NCBI GenBank assembly: GCA_016584495.1
Contig: WAID01000008.1
Coordinates: 310,001 to 374,000, forward strand
Length of the DNA stretch: 64,000 bases
From: Celoporthe dispersa
Taxonomy: Eukaryota; Ascomycota; Sordariomycetes; Diaporthales; Cryphonectriaceae
Direction: 5' to 3'
The notes under the pieces were generated by a model. It had not been told where the DNA came from. It saw nothing but the letters and a program-made list of their open reading frames with translations, and made no database searches. How positions within the stretch are numbered: the first letter of the stretch is position 1; each line of letters opens with the position of its first letter. The translations under genes and the position numbers were made by a program. Of this stretch, positions 10,846 through 24,315 are shown one piece after another.

Positions 10846-13800
10846 GATGGCGAGGTGTGTTTCGGTGGATACAACCCCTCTTGGGATGCCCTCGGTGCAG
10901 ACTGACAATTTAAGGTGGCTGGGGTTCAGTTCAGGATGCCGATGTGCGCCGCTCGAGCTCCAGGAAGACCGCTGCCGCGGCGAGATACCTTCAAGACCAG
11001 GGGGAGGATGCTGAAGAATATGTGACGGGGGATGTGGTAGCTTGTTTTTCTGACCCGTGCCTGCAGAGTTGGGCCAAATTCCACTGCAGGAACTCGATCC
11101 AAGGTTCTAGAGGCGGCGTACGACGCGGTACGTACTTGCCCCGAACGTCATTATTGATTCGCTGCCGAGCAACTGCTTTGATAAGAGCAAGTCAAGGACA
11201 GGCGATAACAATAAGATGCAGCCTTAGGTAAGCAGCTGATTAGCAGCCCTTGCTGGGTGGCCCACCATTCATTCCAGTGTACAACCAGCCTCTTCACATT
11301 CTTGCTTTTCTGCCCCCAACTGTGCCATGGAAATACGCCGGACGCCCGCAAACTCGGCCTCCTGTTCTGGAACTTTTCAAATTGGGATGGCTGGTGCCAT
11401 TTTACAAGGTTCGAGGTCTCCTGTCTCTTTTCTCTTCTCTCTCCCACTGTACCCCATCCTGGCAGAGGCCCACCCAGAGCCGCAGTGATCTGGCAGATCC
11501 ACAGCTCCACCCGCGTCCCAAGTCCTGTCCGCTACGTGGCTCCTGGCAGTACATAGAGTATCTGTACACGACCGTGATTCATTGGGCCATCATCTCATCT
11601 CGGGACTCTCGTGTGTTGTCTCGGCCACGATGGGCGGCACTCGGGCCAGCTACATTCCATCCAGGCCTGGGCCCGCGTCTCTGCGATGAGTGTTCTTGTC
11701 CGGAAGACCACTCGGCAGTGATGAGGTTGAGAGGGGTTTCGAACGGATCGAGGTAGTGAGATTGACCTGCATCTTGCCTCGCTCGATCCTATTGATTCTA
11801 GGTCCCTCTTGCTCGGCAATGACACCTCACCTTGAGACCCCGTCCTCGCAACTAAAGCACCCCAGAGCCATTCGTCGATTGCGCACAGGGCGAGTAGGTA
11901 TCCATCTACAATAAGAATTCACCATGGTAGCGCCTACCAGGCCATGGATGTTGGCGTCGAATTTGAAGTTTGCTGGTCGGTGAGCCGTGTATCCCAGCTT
12001 TGGTACCAACACTGCTCATCTGAGAGGGTCTGAAACGCGGCCAGGCTCGTTTGAGAACGGAGTCTACCGCATACCTACTATGGTACATACAGTACAACTG
12101 CACCGCACTGCGCAGGTTACAGAAGTCTCCAAAGAGCCAGCCAAGCCCCTGGACGCAGGACCGCTGGCTCCTACGTCTGGCCGAGGGGCTCAAGATCATC
12201 CCGAACCCACTCCATCATTGAGATTGCGCAGGTGAGGCCTCGCCTGGCCGAGGCCGACGAGCAGACTCCCTTGCCAGCAACGAGGGATGTTGTAAGGCGG
12301 AGGAGAGCAGGGATGCAAACGCGCTCCAGTCCTGGTCCATACACAGCGGGTGGGTAGCAGGCCCGCAGTAAACGGATCTCAGGGTCGCGGAACGGTTCTG
12401 GGAATGCAGTCTACCGTTGTACAGCACAGTACTATAGTACGTGAGAAACATATCTGAAACAACTCGACGGGTGACTTGCCGAGTCTTTAGACGCGCCGCG
12501 ATCGTAATGTATAGTAAGGGGTTCCCCGTGATCTCACATAGTATCGTCTGCTTGTTGATGTTACATGTGATGATGACCATCGGCATCATGCCATTCGAAG
12601 AGCTGAATTTCATCCGCTAGAATGAACGTGGGTACATGGGACTTCATCTCCGTGTCTCACTTGCGCGAGAGAGGGGGGGGGGTGTGCAAATCTCTGGTCT
12701 AGGTATGCTCAATACTGGCTCGGGCTTGCTAGCTCGTGCCACGGCACGCCTCACCAACAACACGCCCGCACCATTTTGCAGGGCATCGTGGCTTCTAGGG
12801 TCCGCAACGCCAGGTCGTCAGGAACTGACTGCCTTTTTTCTTGGTCGACTGCTTGGCATGCTGACCAGAAAATTTAGCGTTCAGTCGCAGTTGTAGATCA
12901 TGCCAAAAGGTGACTCGTCAACCAGGCGCATCCTGAGCTGCCGCCCACATGGAATGATTTTCCCGGACTACATAGTACAAGATTCAAGGTGGGGTGCGCG
13001 GCGAGATTGACTCCAGCCGTGCCGTCACTCTAGAATGACTGGGTCGCGCGCGACAGAGAGAGAGAAAACGTCTGTCCACCTGCATCGGGTGATGAGACGC
13101 TTTCGGGCCGGGACATAGTACTAGCAGCTGCAGGCACGCAGTGCTTTTGGGAGATAGATCCGGTCGACTACCATAGTATTGTTCATTCAGCGCCGTGTGG
13201 TAGATACAAGACGGAGGAGCAGTCCTGGTTGACTCTTTGACGAGGTGACATCCTGCCCAGAAGTCCGCATGTCCCTTGCTCGCAAACTGGCGGTGACGAC
13301 GTCAAGGCCGGCTTTCGATTGGACGAACGGACGGGATCCTCCCCCATGCTGTCCGATGTGCTGGTACAGGGTTACAGGGCAGTGCGCGTATTCCAGACCC
13401 GGAATGTCAGGCGTGGCTGCGTTGTGCACGCAGTTTACCTGTACACCAAACCCCTGCGACCTTGCCGTGGTGCTCCATAGTGGTGGTCATGGCATCACAA
13501 GCATAGCTTGTGGTTCCATAAGCATCTCGGAAGAGTCATCGGCGGCTGATGTGAGTCGTTGTTCGGGAGGCGAGCTGACGGGCAGGGTGGGCGCTGTTTC
13601 ACGCTGGTTGGATGTTTCTGGATGGGCTAATGAAGATGAGGAATTACCACTTCACAGGCCAGGCGGCAGGACCATAGGAGGGCCACACCATGAGGCAGCT
13701 GGAGGGTTGCAATGCAGTGATGGTGGGTGCTGGGTATCACAGTCATCGTTTGAAGGTTGAAGCAAGTCATCACTGCAAGCTTTTGGTACCTCTACGTTGT

Positions 13801-14749
13801 ACCACAGCACCTGTTTTACTGGGTACTGGCCATTCAGCCAAGCTTGGGCAAAGTATCTCCTTAAGCCCCAGGTATGGCAGCATGCGCAGGTAAAGGATGG
13901 AGAGGTACCTGCAGTCGGGTCTAGCAGGGATATGCTAGCTACCTCTGCCGCAGCACGATCCAGGCGTTGAAGCGGGTTGACCAATCACTATAGCCAATTT
14001 TCATCTTAGTGCCCTAAAGTGCCCCACCAAATATGAAAAAAGTTCTCCACGGGTCCAGATGTCGTACCTGCCTGCTATCCGGCCCGCTGTGAATAAAACC
14101 TGGTACAGTCGGGTGCTTGATCGAAGGGCAAAGGTACGGAAGGAGGAAAGAAAGGAAAGAAGAAAAAAAAGTTGTCTACAGTATGCCAGGCTACTTAGTA
14201 CCCCTCCCCTGGCCTCTGACCTCTCCCTCTTCTTCCCCCCTCCTACTCCTTCTCCTTCCTGATCATCAAGATCAACCAACTGCAAGACAACGAAGTCGCC
14301 CTATCAACCATATCCAGTATATCAACAGAATCCCATCCAACTTCGTCGAGCCTACCTATTTGTCAAGATGTTTTCGGTTGTCGCTGAGCTGTAAATACCC
14401 ACTACGGGGCCCTTGGCCGAGTGCTTCACTCGACTCTTGGGTCTCGTAGTCACACAGCATCATCGAGTATACCGACTCTTCGACGAAGTTTCCCAGACCA
14501 TCTCCTGCACGTCCTGAGCCTAGTCTCACACCAGGGCGATCCGACAGCTAGAAAGGCCTGTCTCTTGAAAGCCAACAGCACAGACACCATACACACACCG
14601 TCCCAAGCTGGGCTTTCGACAATCGACCCAGCACTTTCTGCAGATACCTCCTCCGACCTCCTCGATCAACCTTCTCCAGCCTCGAACAACACTTTGGCCA
14701 CCCAAGTCAGTGTTCCTTGTCTGAGGTTCCATATTTCCACTATTCCGAG
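10846..14749. other. long intergenic region between divergent genes
   Basis: About 3.9 kb between the kinesin start (-) and the next + gene. The part nearest the + gene (about 14170-14720) is CT-rich and probably its promoter or 5' leader. The longer ORFs (for example 11250-11756) have no recognisable domains or exon structure. No RNA gene was recognised. Confidence 0.5.
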
Positions 14750-16824
14750 ATGCCCAAGATCAAGATCAAACGGGCGGCCAAGGGTGGCAAGTCCGTCAAG
14801 GGCGTCAACAAGCGTCCGCAGAAGGTGCTCAAGAAACCCGTGTCCCAGAAACCCGTGCCCCAAGCGCGCCGCGACTCGTCCTCGTCTCTGTCCTCCCCAG
14901 CCGATCTCTCTGACGAGGACGGCTACTCCGCCGTCGACGATGTCAGTGATTCGGACGATGACGACGAGGAACATGTCTTTGCGGCCGAGGAGGAGCATAT
15001 CATCTCTAATGAGTGGCAACAAGGCCGAGATGCCTTTGCCAGCTCCCCTCGGCCGGGTTTCATGGGTGTTTTCGAGTACCAAGATGACGATGCTGCTGAT
15101 GCGGACAATGACCAGTCCGACGACGAGACCAGCGCCTCGCAGCAGGGTATGCAGGGCTTTTCTAGCGATATTGACTTCGACGATGCTGCGGATGAGAGCA
15201 GCAATGACAGCGAGAGCTGGAACGGCTTTTCCATGGAAGACGAGCCCGCTGCCCCAGGGGAGACATCCTCGGCAGCGAACTTGGAGGAATCTCCGGTCCA
15301 GCGCCATGTCCGCTTCACAGGTGTGCCCGACTCAGAGTCGGAATCTGACGAGACCGATCACGACGATTTCTTCCCCGACATCTTTGTTTCTCAGCAGTCA
15401 CTTGACCCCTGCTTCCGCCGCGAGATCGAGCAGGACGACGACGATGACGACAACTCATCCGTCTCACTGAGCTTCTGGGACCATACAGAGGCGGCTGAAG
15501 CCGAAGAGCTATCAGATCGCGAGCGCGACCCGAGCGAGGTCCCTGGTTTCCCCCCTCGACAATCGCGAATTTGGCGGAGTTGATCTCATGGGGCTCAGGG
15601 ACTCGCAGGAGCCACGCACGCCGGTCCCTGAAGGGGACGAGGCATGGGGACAGAGCCGGGGGCACGGTGGTCAGCCCGATGCTGCTGATAGTGACACTGC
15701 TGAGCCCGCTGCTGTCGATCTGGAAGATGATGAGTCGTCTGACGGTTATGACTGTGAGTCGATGGCGACTGACGCCGTGGTTTGTATGGGTGTGCAGCAA
15801 GCTAACCTGAGAGCCGGCAGCTGACGGTGACACTACCGACGACGACAAGCCCACACTTATCTCTCGCAGGAATGTGACTCCTGTCCAACAACAAGGCGCT
15901 ACACCGGGAGGAGGGTCAGATACGGAAGCTGGTGATGGTAACAAGACGGGTGAGGACAGGCTGCGCACTGGCCGGCTCCCCGTCCGTCCCACCAAGAAGC
16001 CAATCTGCGTCCTGAATCCGCACACCCGAAAGATGATGATCTTCACGCCTCGGAGAAGACGTCTCCTCGACCAGGTTCCATCTGACTACTTCTCGCTGCA
16101 AAGGATGGCAGCCGCCGGGTCATCTCCTGTGAACCCTGCCCTGAACACCGACCTACCGCTCGAAATGATGGGCTTCTGGCAGGGAGGAGACACCTTTGGT
16201 TCTTTTGTGACGGGCCAGATGATGAAGCCTACGGATCCCTTCTGGTCTCTCCCCCTGGGTATCGGGAACGCCCCTAGTGAGGATTCTTCGTACCTGGGCG
16301 ACGGAGAGGAAGACCCTGAAGAGAAGAACCTGGACATTGACGATTTCATCATTTTCGATGGCAATTCTGAGGCCGAGGATGGGGAGGGCCACAATGCAGA
16401 CGGAGGCAACACAGATGGTATCGAGACACCGTCACGTCGCTCCTCCACGGCCGCGAGCGCCGACGGTAGGCTCTTCACTGGGGCCAGCGGCGATCTTCTC
16501 GATCACTTGACCAACACACGCTCGGTCGGGGCCTTTCGCATCAACCAGATGCAGCGAAAGCTCATCTTGAATGGCGAGGCCACCGAGGATTCCATTGACT
16601 TCTCCAACTCGTACACGGTGGGCGCCCTGCGCGGTCTCAAGCACGGGTCCCTCAGTGTGGCGAACACGCCTCTGACCCCAGAACGCCGCCACAAAAAGAT
16701 GACCGCCAAGAGCCCGCTGGAGGCCATGGCCATGAAGCGCAAGGCTTCTGGCACGAGGGTCGAGCCCTCGCTCTCCCACAAAAGGCAGAGAAGCATCTCT
16801 GATGTCAGGAGGATGCAGATCTGA
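14750..16824 (+). CDS. conserved acidic/basic fungal protein, function unknown
   Basis: I do not recognise the family. Exons 14750-15753 and 15821-16824; the intron has donor GTGAGT, branch GCTAAC and acceptor GGCAG. The protein starts MPKIKIKRAAKGGK, then has a long acidic serine/aspartate region, and in the second exon a compact basic block around PTKKPICVLNPHTRKMM followed by RRRR. Further on are FWQGGDTFGSF, an acidic stretch with IDDFIIF, and a C-terminal part with FRINQMQRKLILNGE, LTPERRHKK and a basic end. The composition suggests a nuclear or chromatin protein (inference). At a run of six C (15550-15555) the frame shifts: with one base fewer, GFPLDNREFGG is continuous and the total is 668 aa. 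The start is the first ATG; the CT-rich leader upstream has only non-ATG starts in frame. Confidence 0.75.
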
Positions 16825-17891
16825 GAGGCGCTCCCTCTCTGGCTGACGCATCACCGCGACGCATCCAACCCAAATACGCTCATGGACGGCGTAACATGCG
16901 ACGGTCCCCATCCCGACAAGCTTGTCCGGACTGCGCTGTTATCCCTGGCCTGCCTCTTTCGAAGTTTATTTTTTCTGTGTAATACACCAATCCTACCATC
17001 ATTGACAATGCCCTGTTCCTTTGTCTATCTGTCTCCAAAAACGCGCATGACCAACTAGTTCGTTCTCCTGCCCATGTTCTCTACAGTGTTTCCTTTTCTT
17101 TCTCCCTTTCTTGGCCCTACCGCGCATCTCAAGACCACTGCACCTCAGGACCCAACGCTCTCCATGGCATCTTGCCTCCACACTATTCTGTGTGGCTTGT
17201 CGATATTCGAATTTCCGCAATCTCCAGGCCAGAACGGCTGCAGGTATTCAGGGAGGCTTAGACAAAAGAAGGTCATGACATGCTGGGTTCTAAAACGTGT
17301 CAGGCGATAAAATCATAAAAGGCTCTTTTGGTTGGTCTCTCAACCAGTCTGGGAGTTGCAGAACGGGGTAAAGCAGAGGCTGGGAAAAAGCATCCATGGA
17401 CGGTACAGAAAAGCTCTTGATTGATAGTCTTGTATTCAATGCCAACATTCTCAGTGTGATCAATGAATTTCCCACCTTTTTTTTTTTTTTTCCTTTCCTC
17501 GTCTCTTTCTTCCTTTCTGTCTTCCTTCTCCTCCCCACCTCTCTTTCCTAGGTTCAGACAGGATGCTTGGCCGAGGTCACAACACCAAGTAGACATGACA
17601 AGATCGGAAAGAAGACCCTGCATGAGCTTCCACTTACGTTACTACCCCTCTGATTCCTTCTTCATACCTACAACGCCTTACACTTGAACTGGAGACGTGT
17701 TTGACTGGATGTTGATTGATTGTATTTCACCAAGTCACTTTTCTAGGCAGCACATCGCCACGATTACCCATCCATGGCGTACTGTTGCCAACCCCGGCCT
17801 CCGTTGTCCTTTTGTGGTCGTCCAAGACCGTACTCAAATAATGTACAAACGAGCAGCCAAGAGCCTCTCGTCACCCAGGCAGGGCCCGTCG
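16825..17891. other. intergenic, convergent 3' ends
   Basis: Contains the 3' flanks of the unknown + gene and of the GH128 gene, plus a T-rich tract near 17477-17492. No gene was recognised. Confidence 0.6.
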
Positions 17892-18891
17892 TCAGTGCTG
17901 CTGGTGGCCATGGTGTCCACGTCCACGCCGGCGGGCACACTTGTGGGTCTGACCTCCTCCCGTCGTCGTGTTGACGAGAACCCCGCCGCCATAGGCGTAT
18001 TGCTTGCCGAGGATTGACAGCGCGGGGCCTCCGTTGGCCAGCAGCGACTCGTCGCCGTCCGCCGAGCCGAAGTAGGCATACCGCTCGACACAGGGCTCGC
18101 TGTCCAGGAAGGTGGTGGCCTGCTGGAGGAAGGCGTTCTGCTGGTATGGGGTGAGGGCAGCTGCGTTCTGTGGGCCGAACTGTGGTGCAGAGAGGGGAGG
18201 GAGGGGGAGAGGTTGCGAGTCAACAGCATGATCAAGAGAAGAGTCAGGGGTGAGGGTGAGGGGTGGGAAGACTTACCTCGGTGACCCAGACAGGGCGGCG
18301 TCCAGGCAGGCCACAGATCTTCTCGACCCAGGCCTCGAGGTCCGACGTCAGGTTCCAGGGGTTGTACCAGTGGATGGGCAGAAAGTCGATGGTGCACTCG
18401 GAGCAGTTGCCCAGGAACTGGTTGATCCAGTCCCAGCCGTCGTTGGACACGGCGGGTCCGCCCAGCTTGGCCTGGCCGGCAAAGGGCTGCAGGTACTGGA
18501 GGTACAGGGCGGCGGCGTCGGAGGGGGCGAGGTTGGCCTGGGAGCCCAGCTCGGGCTCGTTGAAGGCGAGGAGGTGGGTCGAGCCGTTGGCCACCCAGGC
18601 CTGCGCGTCGCTCATCCAGGTGACGTTGGCGCCGGTGTAGTTGCTCCAGAGCATCGGGACATACTCGCACGAGGCCTGCTTGTGGGCGGTGCTGGAGCCC
18701 CAGTTGTACTGCCAGGTGATCTGGTGCCCGTGCCGCCAAACTCCTGATGCGATGTGGCAGGCCGTTTGTCAGTTTTTGTTTTTTTTTCTTTCTTTCGGGG
18801 GCCAGGAGAAAGAGCAGCAAGATGATAGGATGTGAACGCGGTGAAGGCAGTGGCAAATGTAGGACACGGTCAGAGAGAGAGAGCGCGCGCA

Positions 18892-18926
<35 letters not shown>

Positions 18927-19344
18927 TGTGTACACCATCATCTGGTATGATGGAGGACGCGAAGAATGGCAAGATCAGGAAGGTGAGTGGTAAGGAAGGC
19001 TGTTATGGGACTTACCTCGAGGGGGGATGTTCTCATTGTAGCCGAGGCCACGCTTGGAGGAGGAGATGGCGAGGACATCAGCCAACAGCAGGGTGCTGAG
19101 GAGGCAGAGGCCAAAGAAGATCCTGACAAGACTGTTGTTAGCATGCAATCAATTCGCCATCTGAATAGCGCCCAACATGATAGGATCTTGGGGTCAGGAT
19201 GAATACATCTTCTTGTTAGAAGAGGAGGAGGGGCAGTAGAGGCAAGGAGCGAGGATTCAAAACAACGAGGGGGGGTCAAAAGGCTATCCACGTGCAGGAG
19301 AGTGTTCTGAGAGAACAAGGTACCTACTTTTTGAAGAAACCCAT
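17892..19344 (-). CDS. secreted GH128-type beta-1,3-glucanase (Asl1-like)
   Basis: Glycosyl hydrolase with the fold of alkali-sensitive-linkage (Asl1) proteins and GH128, expected to act on beta-1,3-glucan in the cell wall. Four exons: 19344-19328 (17 nt, encoding only the start), 19122-19016, 18743-18277 and 18179-17892; 292 aa with no frame break. The N-terminus is a signal peptide, with hydrophobic GLCLLSTLLLADVLA, followed by SSSKRGLGYNE. Catalytic signatures: LLAFNEPELG (probable acid/base Glu) and RPVWVTE joined to FGPQN across the third intron (probable nucleophile Glu). Aromatic substrate-site residues occur in DFLPIHWYNPW. The C-terminus is unusual, with a short basic His/Arg/Gln-rich tail after YAYGGGVLVNTTT. 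Role: wall remodelling. Confidence 0.88.
18871..18926. repeat. compound (GA)/(CG)/(AC)/(AG) microsatellite in GH128 intron 2
   Basis: Tandem GA, CG, AC and AG dinucleotide blocks inside intron 19015-18744. Confidence 0.9.
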
Positions 19345-21072
19345 GATGGCTGGTCACGATGGTATGCTTGCTGCTCCGCGGCAGAGGGTCTGGGGTACTC
19401 TGACGACGCGTGGTCAGATGGGTTGACTTGTTGTTGATTGGTGATGGTGGCTGCTGGCTGGGCGACACAGAACGACGCGTCGAGATATTGGGTGCTCGCC
19501 TGTTTGGGAGGGGCTCAAGGGAGGAGTGCAGTTGGGGATCGTCTGTGAAGCTTCTGGGTGGTACCAGAACAGGACTGAAGAAGCTCCAGGCCCAGCAGTG
19601 GACTGTCAGGTGGTCTCAAACAGGCAGAAGAAGTTTTATCTTTCCACGGAGAGGCTGGCTTTGGGTAGGGCAGGGGGAGGGGGGAGGGGGAGTTCTTGTC
19701 AGAGCAGCAGCTGTAGATCGAAACAACAGCTCCAGGGTCCACATCAACACATTCGACAACACCATAGCTGGATCTTCCTCTCACTAGACTGCCTGTATGG
19801 AAAGCAAGGTTGGCTGGGCAGCGCCAGCTGCTTGTGCTACCTTGGACCTTGACCTTGACGTGCCTGGGAAGTGCATCCACCACCACAGGACCCAGCCCTA
19901 CCAACCAAGAAGAGGTGCACACTCCCACAAGCTGAGCGGCATCATTACTAGCCAGGAGTCGTTGTAATAGGATCAATATGCTCAATTCTGAAAGGTACAA
20001 CTTTCTGAACGGTGACCATCATGCCCAGAAGAGACTGTCTCAGCCCCTCACTCACTTTTTGCTGTGGCCTCATGTGGGAAAATCAAGCCAGAAAGGACAC
20101 CCAGGACATGTTTCAACAACAAAACAGCCACATGTGTATGGCCAGTGATCATATGCTGTCTCTCCGAGCCTGTGGTGTGCTGAACATGACTGAGGATATC
20201 ATGGAGACTTGATGTGATCTTAAACCCATGGCCTCTTCATGAAAGACAGGAAGCATTCCATAATGCCAGCAACAGAACAGGGTTTAGGAGAGGATGAAAA
20301 GGGGGGAGCAAGAGCAAGAGCAACAAATTTGAGACAGACATACCGAGATGAAGATACCACGAGCTCAAGTGACTGCAGTTAGTTATATTTGCCTTTTGGG
20401 CAGAACCCGGATCCCCCCAAAAAAAGAATTAATATTCATCCTCATTGCTATCCCTGCATTCTGGCTCACTGGTCTGTCGGCGACTCTCTGATCTGCAATC
20501 TCCAAAAGCTCGCTCGTCATGGTCCTGGTAGCTGTCATCTTCTCCCGACGGAGTCTCTTGACCACAACCTCGTCGTCACCCCAAAACGATTGTGACATGG
20601 ATAATTCCCATGCAGAAGAGCGAGTAGCCAGCGAATCCTTCACACAGAAATCCCTTTCTACCCAGGAAAGAAGCGCAAGAACAATAAAAAGGAGAAGAAA
20701 AAAGCATAACAGTCCCATGAGGAGAACTCCGTGTCCGGTGCAACTTTTTTTTTTTCAGTTCGCGTTACCGCCCTTCCTTTCCATGGCCGAAGTAAGAGGG
20801 AGATCGTACAAAGACATAAACCACACAGCGGCAAGGTAGGGATTGTGGGTGAAAAGCACATGTCAGACCCGGTAAGAGAAAAAAAAAAACAAAAAAACAC
20901 AAAGTTCCGTCTCTCTTCTCCATCAAGTCAACCAGCCCGGGTTCCAGGTTAATATCCCTTGAATTTCATTAACACAAAAAGACTCTTACCACACTGAGAG
21001 TATTGGGAGAGAGGAGAAGTCCCAGACTACCGCAACGGCCCAAGGTCATGGAGCATGGTCAGAGTTCCTCCC
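19345..21072. other. intergenic region
   Basis: Between the GH128 start and the DEF1 stop (both genes on -), about 1.7 kb. Its left part probably holds the GH128 promoter and its right part the DEF1 3' UTR, with A- and T-rich tracts near 20745-20755 and 20878-20900. No coding sequence was supported. Confidence 0.55.
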
Positions 21073-24000
21073 CTAAAAGCCATTACCGCCGCTGTAGTTG
21101 GAACCCCAGCCGCCGTGGCGGGATTGCTGCGAGCCGTAGTAGCTGTTGCCACCGCCGAATCCTCCATAGCCAGAGTACGGGCTGTTCTGGTGGCCCTGGG
21201 CGGGGCCGGTGCCCATACCGTAGCCGGTCGTGCCAGACTGGGAGTGCAGGCCGTGGCCCTGCAGGTGGCTCGGGTAGCCGCCGTAGCCTCCCATGCCCTG
21301 CTGGGCAGACTGAGGAGGGGGCAGGCCGGTCTGGGACGGCGCCGTGTTGGTGGCCGAGCCGGGCCTGCCAGCACTAGCAAGCGAGGGGCTGGGTCCGCCG
21401 GCAGCCTTTCCGTCACCGAACGGCTTCAGGTCGTCGTTGCCCGAGACGGCACCGCTGGGCTGCGCAGAGGGGGCGTTGAACGACTGGCCTGTCTGGGCTC
21501 CGTACGAGGATGCGCCGCGTCCAAAGGCGTCGTGGATGCCGGCAAAGCCAGCGCCGCTGCCTGCGAGACCTGGCTGCTGCGTGCCGGATTGGGCAGAGCC
21601 CGCGCGTCCGTAGTCGGCGAGGCCGGACGCGGCACCGCTGTCGGCGCGGTGCAGAGAAGACTGTGGGTATCCGCTCGCGCCGGAGGAGCCGTGGTCATAG
21701 GGCGTCTGCTGAGACATGGCGTAGTGGTGGGGCTGTCCGTAGACGCCGCCCTTGCCGTACGGACCAAATCCGCCGTAGCCATACTGGTTGTTCATGTAAT
21801 TGGCCGAGTAGTAGCCTCCATAGTACGGCTGCTGGCCAAAGTACTGATTTCCGTGCTGCTGCTGCTGTTGACCGGCGTGGCCCTGGGGGTGGTTCTGGCC
21901 GGTCGGCTGCTGGTTCTGTGCCGTAGGAGGGTTGGGGGTGGTGTTTCCGCTGTTCTGGTCCTGCGCCACAGCAGTACCAAACCGAGACTGGTTCGCGCTC
22001 TGGGGGTACTGGCTCGCCAGATCAGCCTGAGCGGTACCGTAACCGCCCAAGCCACCTCGAGAGGCGAGACCACCCTCCTGCTGGCCCGGCGCCGTCTGCT
22101 GGCCCTGCTGCTGGCCCTGCTGCTGTCCATAGCCCTGTCCGTAGAAATTGTTGTAGGGTGGGCGGCTGTGCTGATCGGCCGTGTAGTAGGAGGAGTACTG
22201 GTCGGCTGCGGAGCTGTAGGCACCAGCAGGCTGTTGTTGACCCTGGGGTTGAGCCTGCGACTGTTGCTGGCCGGGAAAGCCGTCGAAGTGCGACTGGGCC
22301 GCCGAGGGCTGCGTGCCCTGGTTGTAAGAGTCGAAGGGCTTCGGGGGGAAGGCAGGCTGCTCATGGCTCGTCGCCTGGCCGAAGCGACCGAACTGCTGGG
22401 CAGCCGGCTGCGTGGGGGGTTGGGGTGCTATGACTGATGCAGAGGACGACGTTAGCATGTTGACCTCGACTCGTCGGGCGGACGGATCCAAGAAGGCGGG
22501 GGTCGGCCGGCTACCTTGAGCAGAGACCTGCTGGGCGGCGGGCCCGGTGGGAGGAGCCGGCGCTGTTTGGCTGGCGTTAGCATCGTGCGGCAGCAGGTGG
22601 CCCACAGGAGCGTGCGCGCCACCCTCGGGGAAGACAGGAAATGCGGTACCAGCAGAGTTCGGGCCAGAAGGCAGGGACGACACGGGCTTCTGGGCAGAGT
22701 ACGCGTCGGGGCCAACACCTGGGGGCGCAGGAGGCAGGGAGGCGCGGGGTTGGGCGATGGGAGAGTCAGCGGGAGGCTGGGCGCGGGTCTCGGGCTCCTC
22801 GCGGTCGCCGTCGACGTCGTCCTCGTTTCCGTTCAGGTTGAAGGCACCAAACTGGAGTGTGGTCCGCTCCAGCTGCTGGTTAGCAGCGACAGGCATGCGC
22901 ACGGCTTCCTGCTGGTCCAGGAACCGTCGCTGGTGGCTCGGCGTACGAGGCACGGCAGTGCGCTCCGTGGCCTTGATGGCGGTGGCCGCGAAACCGCTGG
23001 CGGGGGCCTTGTGAGACTGGTGTTGGGCCTGCGAGGCGGAGAGGGGAGTGGCAGTGGCGCTGACGGCGGGAGCACGTGGGTCCCACGAGTCTGCGGCCTC
23101 GCTGTGGGCGGTGTCCGTCACGGGCGGGTGCGACTCGTCAACAACCTGCTCGAGGTTCGTCTCGGTCAGCTGGTCCTTGGAGGGCGGCAGGGCGACTTCT
23201 GGCACGACCACCGTGGCGTGCTCTGCTGGCGCCTGGTCCTCGTGCGGCTCGGCGGGTAGCTCAGCGATCGACTCGGGCTCGGGCTCCGGGGCTGCGGCCG
23301 AAACTGGATCTGGAGCTGGAGCAGATGGATCTGCGGCAGCGGGGAGGGGTTCGAGGGCGGGCTCCGGCTTGGGCGCAGCAGCTTCTTTGGGAGGCTGCGG
23401 GGCGGCCTTCGGGGCGGTCGACTGGCGGAGCATGCTGGCCCACGTCTTCTGCGTTCCCTGGGGGATGACGGCGGACTTTGTAGGATCAGCGGCCTGAGCA
23501 GGCGCGATAGGAGCAGGCTCAGCCGCGGCGGAGGTCTCCCACGAGGTGGCGGCCGCAGCCTGGGCCCAGCCGCCATCGTCGTTGCTCTTGGACGTATCCC
23601 AGGCCGACGACTCGTCGGTAGGGACAGACAAGGGCTGGTTCTCCTTGACGCGGGCGCCGTTCGCAGCAGGGTTCACGGATCGTCCTCGGGTAGCACCTCG
23701 AGCGCCGCGTTCGGTAGCACGACCACGGCCACGGCCGCCGTCAGGACGACCGCCCCGAGCGGCTCTGGCGTTGGACGCGGCAGGGGCATCGGCGCCGGTA
23801 GTAGTAGTGAAAGTGTCTTTGGCCTTGGATTTGGTACGGTCCTTCTTCTGGTTGGAAACCTCGCCCCATTGTGAGATGTTACCTAGAGATGCCGGAACGG
23901 ACAGGTCAGCTCTGTGAAATCCTCAACCCGGCGAACCGAGGAGGGCACCTGGGGGAGGGAAAGGGAGGGAGGGAGGGCAGGGTTCGGCTTACCCTCGGCA

Positions 24001-24315
24001 ATGCGCTCAATGGTCATTGTCACATCACCATCAGTCTCCTTCAGAGCATAGAGGATGTCAACCTCTGACCAGGTGGGGAAGAGCTCCCTGATGAGGGGGG
24101 AGCTGAGAGCCGTATGCCTTGTTCAGGTCTGCAATCTCTCCCTGGTCCTCCAGGGTGGGCAGAGAGGTAGACTCAGGGTCGTTCTTGGAGTCACCATTGG
24201 TGGCAAGAGCAGATCGCGTGCTGCGACCACCACGGCTGGAGAAACCACCTCTTCCTCCACGAGCTGAGGAGCCCCTGCCACGTGAGGCAGCTGGCCTCGC
24301 CTGTACGTCAGACAT
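21073..24315 (-). CDS. DEF1: RNA polymerase II degradation factor DEF1 (CUE domain, Q-rich tail)
   Basis: Def1 recruits ubiquitin ligases to stalled RNA polymerase II. Two exons: 24315-23993 and 23882-21073. The N-terminus MSDVQARPAASRGRGS has RG-rich repeats. A CUE ubiquitin-binding domain follows (about residues 72-110), visible as LIRELFPTWSEVDILYALKE and MTIERIAEG, continuing NISQWGEVSNQKKD across the intron. The remainder, more than 900 residues, is A/P/E-rich, then very rich in Q, G, Y and S, as expected for Def1's proteolytically processed polyQ region. At a run of six G (24095-24100) the frame shifts between YGSQLP and LIRELF; with one base fewer the CDS is 1,043 aa. The long antisense ORFs across 21055-23497 are by-products of biased codon composition. 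Confidence 0.88.

Noticed and set aside
21055..23497. Plus-strand ORFs of up to 460 aa opposite DEF1
   Set aside because: The minus frame carries the CUE domain and the spliced Q-rich tail; the plus ORFs are low-complexity mirror images of its biased codons.
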